A stretch of DNA of 64,000 nucleotides from CBDFKQ01 sp965248855 (GCA_965248855.1 CBDFKQ010000010.1:124001-188000), one strand, 5' to 3'; shown: positions 33,702-44,086, numbered from the stretch's first letter. Made by a program: numbers and translations. Notes: a model not told the origin generated them from the sequence alone.

Positions 33702-34799
33702 GTGAATAGGTTAAAATATTTTTTAATTCCGGCGGCGTGTTTTCTTATCTTGATTTTGCTCGCCTATAAATTTTCAACTATTGCACTTTATTTTGTTTTA
33801 GCATTAATAGTAAGTGCATTTCTGAAGCCAATAACAAATTATATAGGCAATATTTATTTTCTTAAAAGGAAAATACCTCGACCAATAGCCATTTTAATAG
33901 CTTATCTGTTTTTTTTATCAATACTTACGGGGTTTGTTACATTATTTATCCCGATGATAACCGAGCAAATAGATGTAATTAAAGGTTTAAAGTTCGATAC
34001 CATTCTTAAAAAAATAGAAAAACCTTTAACCTCTGCAGAGAAAATAAGTATAAATACGCTTCAACTACAAAGGCGACCCGGTTTTTTGATGGATTCTATT
34101 CGAAAAAATGTGTTGGGCTTTGTTTCTAAAATGGATTATGGAAATTTAATCAGCACTATGCTTTCATTTTCATCAGGCCTATCCATTGGCTTTATGTCCG
34201 TGCTTTTTATTTCTTTCTTTTTAATTTACCAGCAAGGTTTGTTTAGAAGAAAATTTTTATCATTAATACCAAATCAATATTTTGAATTAAGTGTAACTAC
34301 ATTGCATAAAGTTGAAAAGCTTTTAGCAAATTATTTATTAGGCTTAAGTATTCAAATCTTTTCCATTTTCTTTTTCTTATCTATTGGTTTAAGCATATTA
34401 GGTGTAAACTATGCGATAACTATTGCCCTACTTGCGGCTATTATTAATATTGTACCCTACATTGGGCCCTTGGTAGGAACAAGCCTTGCCATTGTTTTAA
34501 GTATATCACTTGCCGATTTTCAAACTACGCACGAATATATTTTATTGGGAATAAAAATTGTTATTGCGGCCAGTATTGTGCACGTAACAGATAATTTTGT
34601 TTCTCAACCCCTTATTTTTTCAAAAAGTGTTAAAGCACATCCATTAGAAATTTTTACTGCCATTTTTATTGCTGCCGAGTTAGTAGGACCTGCAGGAATG
34701 ATATTGGCCATTCCTGTTTACACAGTTATGAGAGTTATTATTGTAGAACTCAGTCAGGGTTATGATCAATATGAAATATTTCATCGAAAAAGGTTATAA
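33702..34799 (+). CDS. AI-2E family transporter (permease)
   Basis: A 365-residue polytopic protein with about seven or eight membrane segments. It shows the family patterns ALIVSAFLKPITNYIG, an amphipathic region of about 80 residues with FVSKMDYGNLIS, INIVPYIGPLVGTSLAI and VTDNFVSQPLIFSKSVKAHPLEIFTAIFIAAELVGPAGMILAIPV. The family includes TqsA and assorted exporters; the solute is unknown. The start is GTG 33702. It is monocistronic. Confidence 0.9.
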   Translation: MNRLKYFLIPAACFLILILLAYKFSTIALYFVLALIVSAFLKPITNYIGNIYFLKRKIPRPIAILIAYLFFLSILTGFVTLFIPMITEQIDVIKGLKFDTILKKIEKPLTSAEKISINTLQLQRRPGFLMDSIRKNVLGFVSKMDYGNLISTMLSFSSGLSIGFMSVLFISFFLIYQQGLFRRKFLSLIPNQYFELSVTTLHKVEKLLANYLLGLSIQIFSIFFFLSIGLSILGVNYAITIALLAAIINIVPYIGPLVGTSLAIVLSISLADFQTTHEYILLGIKIVIAASIVHVTDNFVSQPLIFSKSVKAHPLEIFTAIFIAAELVGPAGMILAIPVYTVMRVIIVELSQGYDQYEIFHRKRL

Positions 34800-35193
34800 A
34801 AGTATTAGCTGCGCTTCATAATAAATTCCATTTATAATATTATTTTTTATTTGGAATACATTGCCATAAAGATAGTATTGATTTAAAGTTGATTTTAAAT
34901 ATGAATATATCAATATTTATGAACCGATATATATTAAAAATATAAAAATAATGATATCGTTATATTGATACTTATTTATGTTAAAATAAATTCTTTTCTG
35001 AATGCTTCATTAAATTGCTTCGGCAAGCTATTTGCATTCTAAATTTTGTAATCAAAAATCTGAAGTATTGATAAATTTAATTATTAAAATCCATTTAATG
35101 ATTTTAATGGATTTTAATAATTAAATTAATTTTTCGTATTTTTGCAGGCTATTTTAAAAAAACTTTTCATAATCACAATAAAAAATTTAATAA
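34800..35193. other. 394-base gap with hairpin repeat and glmM leader
   Basis: Positions 34901-34970 hold a compound copy of the dispersed element (ATGAATATATCAATATTTATG, then ATGATATCGTTATATTGATA). Further on, ATTAAAATCCATT near 35082-35096 is mirrored by AATGGATTTTAAT near 35106-35119, giving a second hairpin just before the glmM promoter. No gene is seen. Confidence 0.55.
35137..35145 (+). promoter_or_regulatory. Bacteroidota -7 promoter element of glmM
   Basis: TATTTTTGC matches TAnnTTTG. A TTTT at 35112-35115, 21 bases upstream, may be a weak -33 element. Initiation is expected about 40 bases before the GTG start. Confidence 0.55.
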
Positions 35194-36579
35194 GTGACGT
35201 TAATTAAGTCTATTTCAGGCATTAGAGGTACTATTGGAGGTAAAGTTGGAGATGGCCTTACTCCGGTCGACATTGTTAAATTTGCTTCTGCTTTTGGTTC
35301 ATTAATTAAAAATAATCGAAAAAATCTTAAAATAATTATAGGCAGAGATGCAAGAATTTCAGGAGAAATGTGTAGTCAGTTGGTTGCTGCAACATTGCAG
35401 GGTTTGGGTATTGATGTTGTAGATGTGGGATTATCCACTACCCCAACTGTAGAAATTGCAGTAGTAGAAGAACAGGCAGGAGGTGGTATTATTATCACTG
35501 CCAGTCATAATCCTATTCATTGGAATGCATTAAAATTACTAAACCATCATGGTGAATTTATTTCTGCTGAGGATGGCGAAGAAGTTTTAAAGCTGGCGGA
35601 AAATGAAGATTTTGATTATGCTGAAGTAAAAAAGCTGGGAAAAATCTCTTTTGATGATTCCTATTTGAAAAAGCACATTAATAAAATAATAAATCTTCCT
35701 CTGGTCGATAAAAATGCTATTGAAAACCGCAATTTTAAAATTGTTGTGGATGGAATAAACTCTTCCGGAAGTATTGCTGTGCCAATGTTGCTTGATGCGT
35801 TGGGAGTTAGAAAATATGAAGTTATCAATGCAGAAACAAATGGATTTTTTGCACATAATCCCGAACCCCTTCCGGAAAATTTAAATCAAATTTCAAATCA
35901 AATGACAAGTGGTAAGTTTGATTTAGGAATTGTGGTAGACCCTGACGTGGATAGGTTGGCTTTTGTTTGTGAAGATGGCAGTATGTTTGGTGAAGAATAT
36001 ACGCTGGTTGCAGTAGCAGATTATGTTTTAAAAAACACAAAGGGAAATACGGTTTCAAATTTATCATCTACAAGAGCTTTAAGAGATGTGACTGAAAAGG
36101 CAGGTGGTATCTATAGCGCTTCTGCAGTAGGTGAAGTTAATGTTGTATTAAAAATGAAAGAAACCAATGCCATTATTGGTGGAGAAGGTAATGGAGGGAT
36201 TATTTATCCAGAACTTCACTACGGCCGTGATGCATTATTGGGGATTGCACTTTTTTTAACACATCTTGCGAAATCAGGAAAATCGGTTTCATTACTTCGC
36301 TCATCATACCCTAGTTACCATATTTCAAAAAATAAGATTGATCTCAACCCTTCTATAAATGTAGATGAAGTGCTTACAAAAATCACTCAAAAGTATATTA
36401 AAAACCCTATGAATGTTGAAGATGGAGTAAAAATAGAATTTGGGACGGAGTGGGTTCATTTAAGAAAATCAAATACAGAATCAATTATACGTATTTATTC
36501 CGAATCCGATTCATTAAGTACAGCCGACTACCTGGCAAGGAAAATAATAGAAGATATTAAGGAAATAATTACAAAATAG
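35194..36579 (+). CDS. glmM: Phosphoglucosamine mutase
   Basis: GlmM converts glucosamine-6-phosphate to glucosamine-1-phosphate for UDP-GlcNAc, the precursor of peptidoglycan and lipid A. The 461-residue protein has the opening LIKSISGIRGTIGGKVG, the phosphoserine loop TASHNPIHWNALKLL, the metal site DPDVDRLAFV, the sugar-binding GEGNGG, and the phosphate-binding loop LRKSNTESIIRIY. The start is GTG 35194 and fits the family N-terminus exactly. A broader phosphomannomutase role is possible, but the Bacteroidota-type opening favours GlmM. Confidence 0.9.
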   Translation: MTLIKSISGIRGTIGGKVGDGLTPVDIVKFASAFGSLIKNNRKNLKIIIGRDARISGEMCSQLVAATLQGLGIDVVDVGLSTTPTVEIAVVEEQAGGGIIITASHNPIHWNALKLLNHHGEFISAEDGEEVLKLAENEDFDYAEVKKLGKISFDDSYLKKHINKIINLPLVDKNAIENRNFKIVVDGINSSGSIAVPMLLDALGVRKYEVINAETNGFFAHNPEPLPENLNQISNQMTSGKFDLGIVVDPDVDRLAFVCEDGSMFGEEYTLVAVADYVLKNTKGNTVSNLSSTRALRDVTEKAGGIYSASAVGEVNVVLKMKETNAIIGGEGNGGIIYPELHYGRDALLGIALFLTHLAKSGKSVSLLRSSYPSYHISKNKIDLNPSINVDEVLTKITQKYIKNPMNVEDGVKIEFGTEWVHLRKSNTESIIRIYSESDSLSTADYLARKIIEDIKEIITK

Positions 36580-36991
36580 TAAATTATTCTTTGTTTGAAT
36601 TAGGATTTTTTATTATTTCAAAGATCCTTTCTAAAAATTTTATCAAAATACTGATATTGATAAAACGATTTTTTATCAAAAAAATATTAATACTAAATCA
36701 TCGAATCCTTTAATCTTAATTCAGATATTTATTTTGGTCTGGATTAAGATTAGAAGATTTTAGGAAAAGAGGATTTTATTATTTCCGGAAACTGAATCCT
36801 ATCAAAAATTTTTATCAAAATACTGATATTGATAAAACAATATTATATCAAAAAACAATTCTTAAATCATCAAATCCTTTAATTCTAATCCGGATTATAT
36901 TAATATATTTATATACAAAATAAATCCATTTAGGTTTTAGAAAAAAAAAACAATTAAATTTATGAAACCTATGGGTTATTAAAATTTATTT
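36580..36991. other. 412-base gap made of duplicated hairpin repeats
   Basis: No gene is seen. The gap is filled by a direct repeat of about 95 bases (see next entry) and, between its copies, an inverted pair AATCTTAATTCAGA (36713-36726) and TCTGGATTAAGATT (36737-36750). Confidence 0.6.
36622..36895. repeat. Two direct copies of a 95-base hairpin-bearing repeat
   Basis: Both copies contain TTTATCAAAATACTGATATT, which runs on into GATAAAAC, with arms TTTATCAA and TTGATAAA. They then share TATCAAAAAA, AAATCATC and AATCCTTTAAT. The copies begin near 36622 and 36797, about 175 bases apart, and differ at scattered positions. They are related to the AT-rich hairpin family through ATATTGATA. Confidence 0.7.
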
Positions 36992-38893
36992 ATGAAAAAA
37001 ATATTTTTTATTTTTTTACTGTTTTTTCCTATCTTACTTTATGCTCAAAAAAATAATTTAGCACTCAGAACAACTATAACTTCATTTAAACAGAGCATCT
37101 ACAAAGCTAAAATTTCCAAAGATTTAATTAACGAAGCTTATTATACAGAAAAATTATCAAGGCTTTATTGGTCAAACCGCATTTATACTGATGCCATAAT
37201 AAATTATAATCAATTATTAAGGCTAGAAACCAAGCGCGGTAACAGGCTCGGGATGATGAGTGTTTATGAAAACCTTGGAATAATTTACCGCGATTTGGGC
37301 AAATACAGACAATCGTTATATGAATTTAATTTATTATTACCAATTGCTAATCAACTTGGCAATAAACCGCAGGTTTACCAATGCCATTTATACATTGCAA
37401 ATGTTTTTGGCCTTATGCATAAATATAAGGATGCTATTGCAGAAACAGAACGAGCTATGTGGGTTGTTCAATCCATGAATAAAATTAATGAAGTTCAAAA
37501 TTGTTTTCTAATTATTTCCAAATATTACGAGGCCTCAGGGGATACTGAAAAAGCAATGGAATTTTATAGGCGCTTTGCAGGCAGTAGGGATATGAACAGG
37601 CAACAACAAATATCTAAATCCCAATTAGAAAACTTAACTCAAGCTAAAACTTTACAAAAAACAAAAGATTCTTTAAGAATTGTTGAGGATAGTTTGAAAA
37701 AAGTTGAACTTGAAAGTGATAAACGAAGGATGAAATTCGATTTATTAAAAAAAGAAAACATAATAAGAGATGCCAGATTGAGCCAAAGGGAAACCCAGCT
37801 TGCCAGCGAAAAGAATATCAGAAATCTCATGTTTTTTGCAGGTGCTATTTTAATTTGTATGGCTGCGTTTTTATATAGGGAACATTATAAAATTAAACAA
37901 CTTAACAATAGGCTATCGCTTAAAAATCAGGAAATTTCGTTAAAGCAGCATGAAATTATTATACAAAAAGATGAAATAGAAGCTCAACATGATCGGTTGG
38001 AACTCAGTCAGAAAAAAATTATTGATGCACAAGCCACCATTCAAGAACAAAATATAAAATTACAATCATATAACAGAAATCTTGAAAAACAAGTTGTAGA
38101 ACGCACAAATGCCTTACAAAAGGCATTTGATGAATTACTTGTTATCAATAACGACCTTGATACGCTTACATACCGTGCATCACACGATTTAAAAAGCCCC
38201 GTTGCTACTCTTGACGGCCTTTGTACGGTAGCTTTAATGGAAATTAAAGAAGAACTCCCAAGTTTTTATTTTCAAAACATTAAAACTATTGCCAAGGGCA
38301 TGTCTAGCCTGCTTGATAACTTAAGCAAGTTGCGGGATATTAAACATACTATATTAAACAAAGAAGAACATGTACTTTCGGTTTTAATTGAAGACGTTTT
38401 AAAAAATAATTTAGTCGGCCTGCCCGAAACTAAAAATATTAATTTTATTAATAAAACTCCTGTTGGCCTTATTATTAAAACAGATATAGAAATATTTAAA
38501 TTGGTTTTACAAAATGTATTACAAAATGCAGTGCATTTTAGCTTGCCGGTGTCGGAAAGTCATCAACCATATGTTCAAATATTGTCAGACGATAATCAAG
38601 ATTTTATTGAAGTTTCTATAACGGATAATAGTGAAGAGATTGATGAAGAAATATCTCAAAAAATATTTAATATGTTTTTCCGGGGTTCGCAACGCTCTAA
38701 AGGAGCAGGATTAGGGCTATATACTGCCCGCCATGCCGCTGAAAAATTAGGTGGAAGCATTGAATATAAAAAGGGTGATAATAAAGAAAACATATTTATT
38801 ATCCATATTAATAAGGAAGAAAAAGAATTACCTATTGCTAAACAACCAATTAATTTTATAAAAGTCCCTTCTAATTTTACTGCTCGAAAATAG
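36992..38893 (+). CDS. TPR-containing sensor histidine kinase
   Basis: A signal peptide (IFFIFLLFFPILLYAQ) is followed by about 180 residues of TPR-type helices outside the membrane (YENLGIIYRDLGKYRQSLYEF and similar). A coiled coil, one membrane segment (NLMFFAGAILICMAAFLY) and a second coiled coil precede the kinase core. His398 lies in YRASHDLKSPV. The ATPase domain has LQNVLQNAVHFS, a poor G1 box (ITDNSEEIDEE instead of DNGxGI) and GAGLGLYTARHAAEKLGG. No response regulator is adjacent. The weak G1 box raises doubt about full catalytic activity. The gene is 633 codons. Confidence 0.85.
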   Translation: MKKIFFIFLLFFPILLYAQKNNLALRTTITSFKQSIYKAKISKDLINEAYYTEKLSRLYWSNRIYTDAIINYNQLLRLETKRGNRLGMMSVYENLGIIYRDLGKYRQSLYEFNLLLPIANQLGNKPQVYQCHLYIANVFGLMHKYKDAIAETERAMWVVQSMNKINEVQNCFLIISKYYEASGDTEKAMEFYRRFAGSRDMNRQQQISKSQLENLTQAKTLQKTKDSLRIVEDSLKKVELESDKRRMKFDLLKKENIIRDARLSQRETQLASEKNIRNLMFFAGAILICMAAFLYREHYKIKQLNNRLSLKNQEISLKQHEIIIQKDEIEAQHDRLELSQKKIIDAQATIQEQNIKLQSYNRNLEKQVVERTNALQKAFDELLVINNDLDTLTYRASHDLKSPVATLDGLCTVALMEIKEELPSFYFQNIKTIAKGMSSLLDNLSKLRDIKHTILNKEEHVLSVLIEDVLKNNLVGLPETKNINFINKTPVGLIIKTDIEIFKLVLQNVLQNAVHFSLPVSESHQPYVQILSDDNQDFIEVSITDNSEEIDEEISQKIFNMFFRGSQRSKGAGLGLYTARHAAEKLGGSIEYKKGDNKENIFIIHINKEEKELPIAKQPINFIKVPSNFTARK

Positions 38894-38974
38894 TTTTTGT
38901 ATAAGGTATTATATGCAATTACTTTTAGTCATTTTTAATTAAAATTAAAAAAAAATTAAATAAGCAGTATCTTA

Positions 38975-41900
38975 GTGCTATTTTATTTAATTTTTTTTTA
39001 TTTGAAACCCGGCACTCAAAAATATCTTAAAGAAATTTTATTGCTCGTGCTTGCTTTAATTTCAGTAAGCATGTTCTGGTATTACCAATATAATATCAGA
39101 CAGGAAAATTATTTCAGGCAGGTTAGAAAAAACATTTCTGTTGCTATTGTTGAGATGAAACAACAAAGCAATCAACTGCAGGAGATATTTCAAAAAAATG
39201 ATTCGTCTTCGTTGGATATTTTTCTTAAAAAAAGTAAATATCCTGCATATGTTTTCCAAAATAAAAAGCTGATTTATTGGTCTGATTTTAGAATTATACC
39301 TGATTATGAACAAATAACGGGTAATTATCAATATAAGTTATTGAACCTTAAAAATGGAAAATTTATTACACATAAAGTTTCTATTTTAAAAGCAAATTGC
39401 AGCACTGAAATTTATATTTTACTACCTGTTTATTATAATTTCGAAATAGATAATCCTTATCTTATCTCAGGTATAAATACCAATATAATTCCTGAAAAAT
39501 ATTCTGCTTCATTAAGTAACGATGCTTCAAATCCCGGTTTCAATATCTATTCACCCGGCAATACATTTCTTTTCTCCCTTAATATCGCAGGTTCTTTATC
39601 ATCACAATCAATTGATTTAAGTATTGTTATTATCTTTTGTTTGTTATTGTATGGATATATCTGGATAAACAGGTTTAACCAGATATTAAAAAAGCGAAAT
39701 TATTATGAATGGGGTGCACTTAATTTATGTGTTTATCTGGCTGCATTAAGGTACTTTATGATAGAATATAACTTAGGTTATTACCTGACAGATTGGAATA
39801 TATTTGATTCAAAATATTATGCTTCCTCACAATTTAGCCCCAGCCTCGGTGATTTAACATTAAATATTATTTGCCTTTTGATTTTAGCAATGTATTTGAT
39901 GAAGTATTTTCTCTTGTCGAACACATACTCTAATATTTTAAAATTAAGAAGACCTTATCGTTTCATTATTTCCATAATTTTAATAATAGCAATACATGGC
40001 AGTGTAGTTATCCCTTTTGAATTGATTAAAGGGATCTATCTTCATTCGCAGGCTCCTTTAAACACCTTGGATATAACAAAAGATTTAAATTATAATACTT
40101 TAAGGGTTATATGTTTAATCTGTTTCATATTATGTTCAATAATATACTTTTTATTGGTTCATATATGCGGCTATATTTTTTGCAGGCTTTATAGTGATTT
40201 ACGGCAGTTATTAGGCTTGTTCGTTGGTATTTCAATATCTGTGGCCATTATTTTATTTACAAAAGATGCGATTGAGAGTGATTATACCTTATTGATTATA
40301 AGTTTTATTCATTCTTCTATTATTATAATTTTTAATTTACCGGGCTCACTTTATCGATTCAGGTATGTAACCTCAATTTATTTATTTACATGTGCGCTTG
40401 CCTGTGCAGGCGTTGGCTCGCATGCCATATATCATATGGAGCAGGAGAAAAAAAATACTGTAATGGTAAAGTATGGTTTGCAATGGTTGGCAGAAAAGGA
40501 TAAGGAAGGTGAGTTTTTACTTAACCAAACATTGAATGATATTGAAAATGATTATTTTATCAAAGTTAAGTTAACAGGCGTGCTCACATCTATAGAGGCG
40601 ATAAAGAAAAAAATTAAACGGTTTCACCTCAATCCATATTTTGATAAATATGATGTAAATATTTTAATTTTTAATAATAAAGGAGAGCCTTACCAGTATA
40701 ATGGCAGTGAAAAACTTTCTTATCTGGATTATGTTAAAAAATACAGGTCAAACAAATACAAAACCGTTTACCAAGATATTTATTTTAATCCTTCCTATAA
40801 TGGTGATGATGTGGTTAAAGAATATATTTCTTTTAGCCATGTAGATAAGGATTATAACACATTAGGATATATCATCCTCGACCTTAAGCAAAAGAAAATT
40901 ACAAGCACTAATGTTTATCCTGAGTTATTGATCGATAAAAGTATGATCAATGCCTCATCGCACTCAGGTTTTAGTTATGCAATTTTTCAAGATAAAAAAT
41001 TATTGTATAATTCGGGAAACTATAATTACAAACAATTTTTTAATATTTCCTTATTTAAACACAAAGAAATTTCAAATTATGGAATTACACAATACGGATT
41101 TCATCACTTATTAATTAAAGGAAAGAATTTTGAAACAGACAGGAAACAAATTCTTGTTTCTTCCGAAAGATATCCTGTGAGGTTTATTTTTTCAAATCTT
41201 TCTTTTCTTTTTTTATTACTTGTATTAATATCCTCCTTTATTATTTTTTATTTCAGCCTCAGGCAACAATCATCTCACGAATACAGTAGTTTCTCAAATA
41301 AAATTCAAATCTACCTCAATCTTGCATTTTTCTTGCCCTTGCTTGTTGTCAGCATTGTAATATTGAGCAGGGTTGCTCTAATCAGTAAAGAAAATCTTAA
41401 AAAAAACTTTGTTAATAAAGCCTTGAATATTGGAAATAATATTGCTCCAAACCTCGATGTTTACGAAAAACTTAATGTTGATACATTGATAACACAGGTT
41501 TCTCGACTCGCAAAATATTCGGGATCCGATATAAATGTTTTTAATAAAAATGGAAAATTAATTGTATCGAGCCAACCAAGAATATATGAAAAAAGTATAT
41601 TGTCCGAATATATCAACCCGTTTGCATTAAAAGAGATTACTGAAGATGGTAATAAAGAAGTTTTATTGGAAGAGTCGGTTGGAAATTTGAAATACAATTC
41701 TGTTTATATTGGAATAAAAGATAATGAGAAACATGATTGGCTTGGTATTATAAGTATTCCTTTTTTTACCTCGCAATCAGAATCCGATCAACAGGTTATG
41801 GAATTACTCACTTCCATCCTCAATATTTTTACAACGGTTTTCATAATTTTTTTACTTCTGTCTTATTTCGCATCTCGTATCTTAACCGTTCCATTACAAC

Positions 41901-42739
41901 TGATAGCTCAAAAATTAACAAAAACATCTTTAAGTGAGTACAACGAGCCCCTTCAATGGAAATCGGACGATGAAATTGGTTTATTGGTAGGAGAGTATAA
42001 CAAAATGCTGATTAACCTTGAAGAGAGTAAAAAGGCATTAAGCATCAGTGAAAAAGAAACAGCATGGCGAGAAATGGCTCAGCAGGTAGCACATGAAATA
42101 AAGAATCCTCTCACTCCAATGAAACTCACCCTGCAGCATTTGCAAAGAATTTTATTAAGTAACCAATCTTTGGCGATACCAAATAACTCAATCAATACCC
42201 TTTTAGAACAAATAGATACTTTAAATGATATTGCAAGTTCCTTTTCTGCTTTCGCGAAAATGCCGAGCCCCAAAGAAGAAGTTATTGATATTGTTTCTGT
42301 TTTAAAACAAACAATTGATTTGTACCGTAATAATGATGATATTAATATAGAAACAAATATAAATGCTGACCAATGCCTTGTAAAATCTGACGATCATTTA
42401 TTAAACAGAATTTTTACAAACATCATTTTAAACGGAATTCAATCTGTATCATCAAATCGAAAACCGGTTTTAAAAATTTCGCTTTTCCTCAATAACAATA
42501 AAGTTATTATTGAAATAAAAGACAATGGAAAAGGAATCCCTCAAAACATTCAGGATAAAGTATTTATCCCAAACTTTAGTACAAAATATGCAGGTTCCGG
42601 CATCGGACTGGCACTCGCGAAGAGAGGAATAGAACATGCCGCAGGTAAAATATGGTTTGTTACTGAAGAAAATGTAGGAACTTCCTTTTTCATAATGCTG
42701 CCTCTTTATTTAAACCAAGGCATCAAAAAATCATTTTAA
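38975..42739 (+). CDS. Very large NtrY-like membrane sensor histidine kinase
   Basis: A 1254-residue kinase. It has an N-terminal membrane helix and an extracytoplasmic domain, then a central block of about seven or eight membrane segments (roughly residues 210-485). A second extracytoplasmic domain and helix (FIFSNLSFLFLLLVLISSFIIFYF), a third sensor domain and another helix before HAMP follow. The core has HEIKNPLTPMKLTLQHL with His1040, NGIQSV, DNGKGIPQNIQDKVFIPNFST and GSGIGLALAKR. The HEIKNPLTPM box is NtrY-like. The start is GTG 38975; TTG 39002 is an alternative. Its end overlaps the convergent kinase gene by 17 bases. Confidence 0.85.
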   Translation: MLFYLIFFYLKPGTQKYLKEILLLVLALISVSMFWYYQYNIRQENYFRQVRKNISVAIVEMKQQSNQLQEIFQKNDSSSLDIFLKKSKYPAYVFQNKKLIYWSDFRIIPDYEQITGNYQYKLLNLKNGKFITHKVSILKANCSTEIYILLPVYYNFEIDNPYLISGINTNIIPEKYSASLSNDASNPGFNIYSPGNTFLFSLNIAGSLSSQSIDLSIVIIFCLLLYGYIWINRFNQILKKRNYYEWGALNLCVYLAALRYFMIEYNLGYYLTDWNIFDSKYYASSQFSPSLGDLTLNIICLLILAMYLMKYFLLSNTYSNILKLRRPYRFIISIILIIAIHGSVVIPFELIKGIYLHSQAPLNTLDITKDLNYNTLRVICLICFILCSIIYFLLVHICGYIFCRLYSDLRQLLGLFVGISISVAIILFTKDAIESDYTLLIISFIHSSIIIIFNLPGSLYRFRYVTSIYLFTCALACAGVGSHAIYHMEQEKKNTVMVKYGLQWLAEKDKEGEFLLNQTLNDIENDYFIKVKLTGVLTSIEAIKKKIKRFHLNPYFDKYDVNILIFNNKGEPYQYNGSEKLSYLDYVKKYRSNKYKTVYQDIYFNPSYNGDDVVKEYISFSHVDKDYNTLGYIILDLKQKKITSTNVYPELLIDKSMINASSHSGFSYAIFQDKKLLYNSGNYNYKQFFNISLFKHKEISNYGITQYGFHHLLIKGKNFETDRKQILVSSERYPVRFIFSNLSFLFLLLVLISSFIIFYFSLRQQSSHEYSSFSNKIQIYLNLAFFLPLLVVSIVILSRVALISKENLKKNFVNKALNIGNNIAPNLDVYEKLNVDTLITQVSRLAKYSGSDINVFNKNGKLIVSSQPRIYEKSILSEYINPFALKEITEDGNKEVLLEESVGNLKYNSVYIGIKDNEKHDWLGIISIPFFTSQSESDQQVMELLTSILNIFTTVFIIFLLLSYFASRILTVPLQLIAQKLTKTSLSEYNEPLQWKSDDEIGLLVGEYNKMLINLEESKKALSISEKETAWREMAQQVAHEIKNPLTPMKLTLQHLQRILLSNQSLAIPNNSINTLLEQIDTLNDIASSFSAFAKMPSPKEEVIDIVSVLKQTIDLYRNNDDINIETNINADQCLVKSDDHLLNRIFTNIILNGIQSVSSNRKPVLKISLFLNNNKVIIEIKDNGKGIPQNIQDKVFIPNFSTKYAGSGIGLALAKRGIEHAAGKIWFVTEENVGTSFFIMLPLYLNQGIKKSF

Positions 42740-44060
42740 AAATACTTCCCTTTTCGGGCACCGATTTGACTGTGATTTTTCCATTGTGCATCTGCATTAT
42801 TTGTTGGGAAAGACTTAATCCTATCCCGTTTCCATTTTTTTTTGTTGTAAAAAAAGGAATAAAAATATTTTCGAGTAGTTCTGCAGGTATTCCCGATCCG
42901 TTATCTGATATTTCTATAACCGGTTTTTGAAAATCTGAAATATAGGCAGAGAGGTGGATACAAGGACTTTCAACTTCTTCAACCGCTTCTATTGAATTGA
43001 TTACAAGATTGAGCAACACCTGTTCAATAAGGCTCACGTCCGCTATTATTTTTATGTCCGGGTCTTTCAAAACAATATCCAAGTCTATTTTATTTTTTAT
43101 AAATCGTTGATCCAATAGAATTTCAATATTTTCGAATAAAGCCATTACATAAATTTCAGATAATTTAGGTTGTGATATTTTATTGAAGTTCCTGTAGGTT
43201 TCAGCAAAATGCAATAAGTTTTGGCTCCGTGCGCGTATTACTTCAATACCCGCACTTAAATCTTCCATTAAAACATTATTAAATTCACTTGTATTTGTTG
43301 TAATATTTAAACGGGTTTTTAAAGTATCGGCCAGTGACGCAATTGGTGCAATTGAGTTCATTATCTCATGGTTGAGTACCCTTAATAGCTTTTGCCAAGC
43401 CAAGGTTTCCGTTTCTTGGATGGCCTGATTAATGTTTTGAAAAGCTATAATTGTAAATATTTCTTCTTCCAACAAAAAACTTGAAGCTGAAAGCAACACT
43501 TTGCGGTTTTCTTTACCAAATATTTCTGTTAACCTGCTTTCTCCGGAATTTAAGTTGACAATCGTTTCATATAAATTTCTGTCACGATTAATTAAAGATT
43601 TTATATTTTTAAGATAAGGGGTTCCAAGTAATTTTTTCAAACTTTCATTCATCCATTTAATTTCTCCATTGGAATCGTAAGAAATTATTCCTGTATTTAC
43701 CAATTCCAATATGTTTTTTAAATATAAATATTGAGTTTCTTTCTCAATGTTTAATTGTTTAAAGGTTTGGTTTAATTGATTAAATGCCTTTCTTAATTCT
43801 TTTACAGATGGTTCGTTTTCATTAAAATATTGAGAAAAATCGCGGTACCTGACAGATAAAATAAATTGAGCCAGTTCCTGATTGGATTTATTGATAAACC
43901 GTATAAGTGCATAAACCTGATATATAATTGTAACTATGATAATAACAGAAAATATTATATTATTTCCTAAAAAAAGATATGATGCGGCAAAAAGGGAAAT
44001 GGTAAGGAATAAGATACGAAAAGTAATACGGGCTTCCAGTGCTTTCATCATTGAAAACAT
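42723..44060 (-). CDS. NtrB-like sensor histidine kinase
   Basis: A 445-residue kinase with two N-terminal membrane helices (FRILFLTISLFAASYLFLG and IIFSVIIIVTIIYQVYALI) and almost no periplasmic loop. A PAS-like domain (LELVNTGIISYDSNGEIKWMNESLKKLLG) is followed by the H-box LRVLNHEIMNSIAPI with His231 and an ATPase domain (NLVINSIEAVEE, DNGSGIPAELLENIFIPFFTTK, GNGIGLSLSQQIM). The signal is probably intracellular or within the membrane. It lies 26 bases downstream of the sigma-54 regulator gene, its likely partner. Confidence 0.93.
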   Translation of the reverse strand: MFSMMKALEARITFRILFLTISLFAASYLFLGNNIIFSVIIIVTIIYQVYALIRFINKSNQELAQFILSVRYRDFSQYFNENEPSVKELRKAFNQLNQTFKQLNIEKETQYLYLKNILELVNTGIISYDSNGEIKWMNESLKKLLGTPYLKNIKSLINRDRNLYETIVNLNSGESRLTEIFGKENRKVLLSASSFLLEEEIFTIIAFQNINQAIQETETLAWQKLLRVLNHEIMNSIAPIASLADTLKTRLNITTNTSEFNNVLMEDLSAGIEVIRARSQNLLHFAETYRNFNKISQPKLSEIYVMALFENIEILLDQRFIKNKIDLDIVLKDPDIKIIADVSLIEQVLLNLVINSIEAVEEVESPCIHLSAYISDFQKPVIEISDNGSGIPAELLENIFIPFFTTKKNGNGIGLSLSQQIMQMHNGKITVKSVPEKGSIFKMIF

Positions 44061-44086
44061 TATTTAAAAAAATGTGAGTAAAGTGT

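Noticed and set aside
36580..36991. CRISPR array
   Set aside because: Only two imperfect direct copies of about 95 bases are present, with no regular short repeat-spacer pattern.
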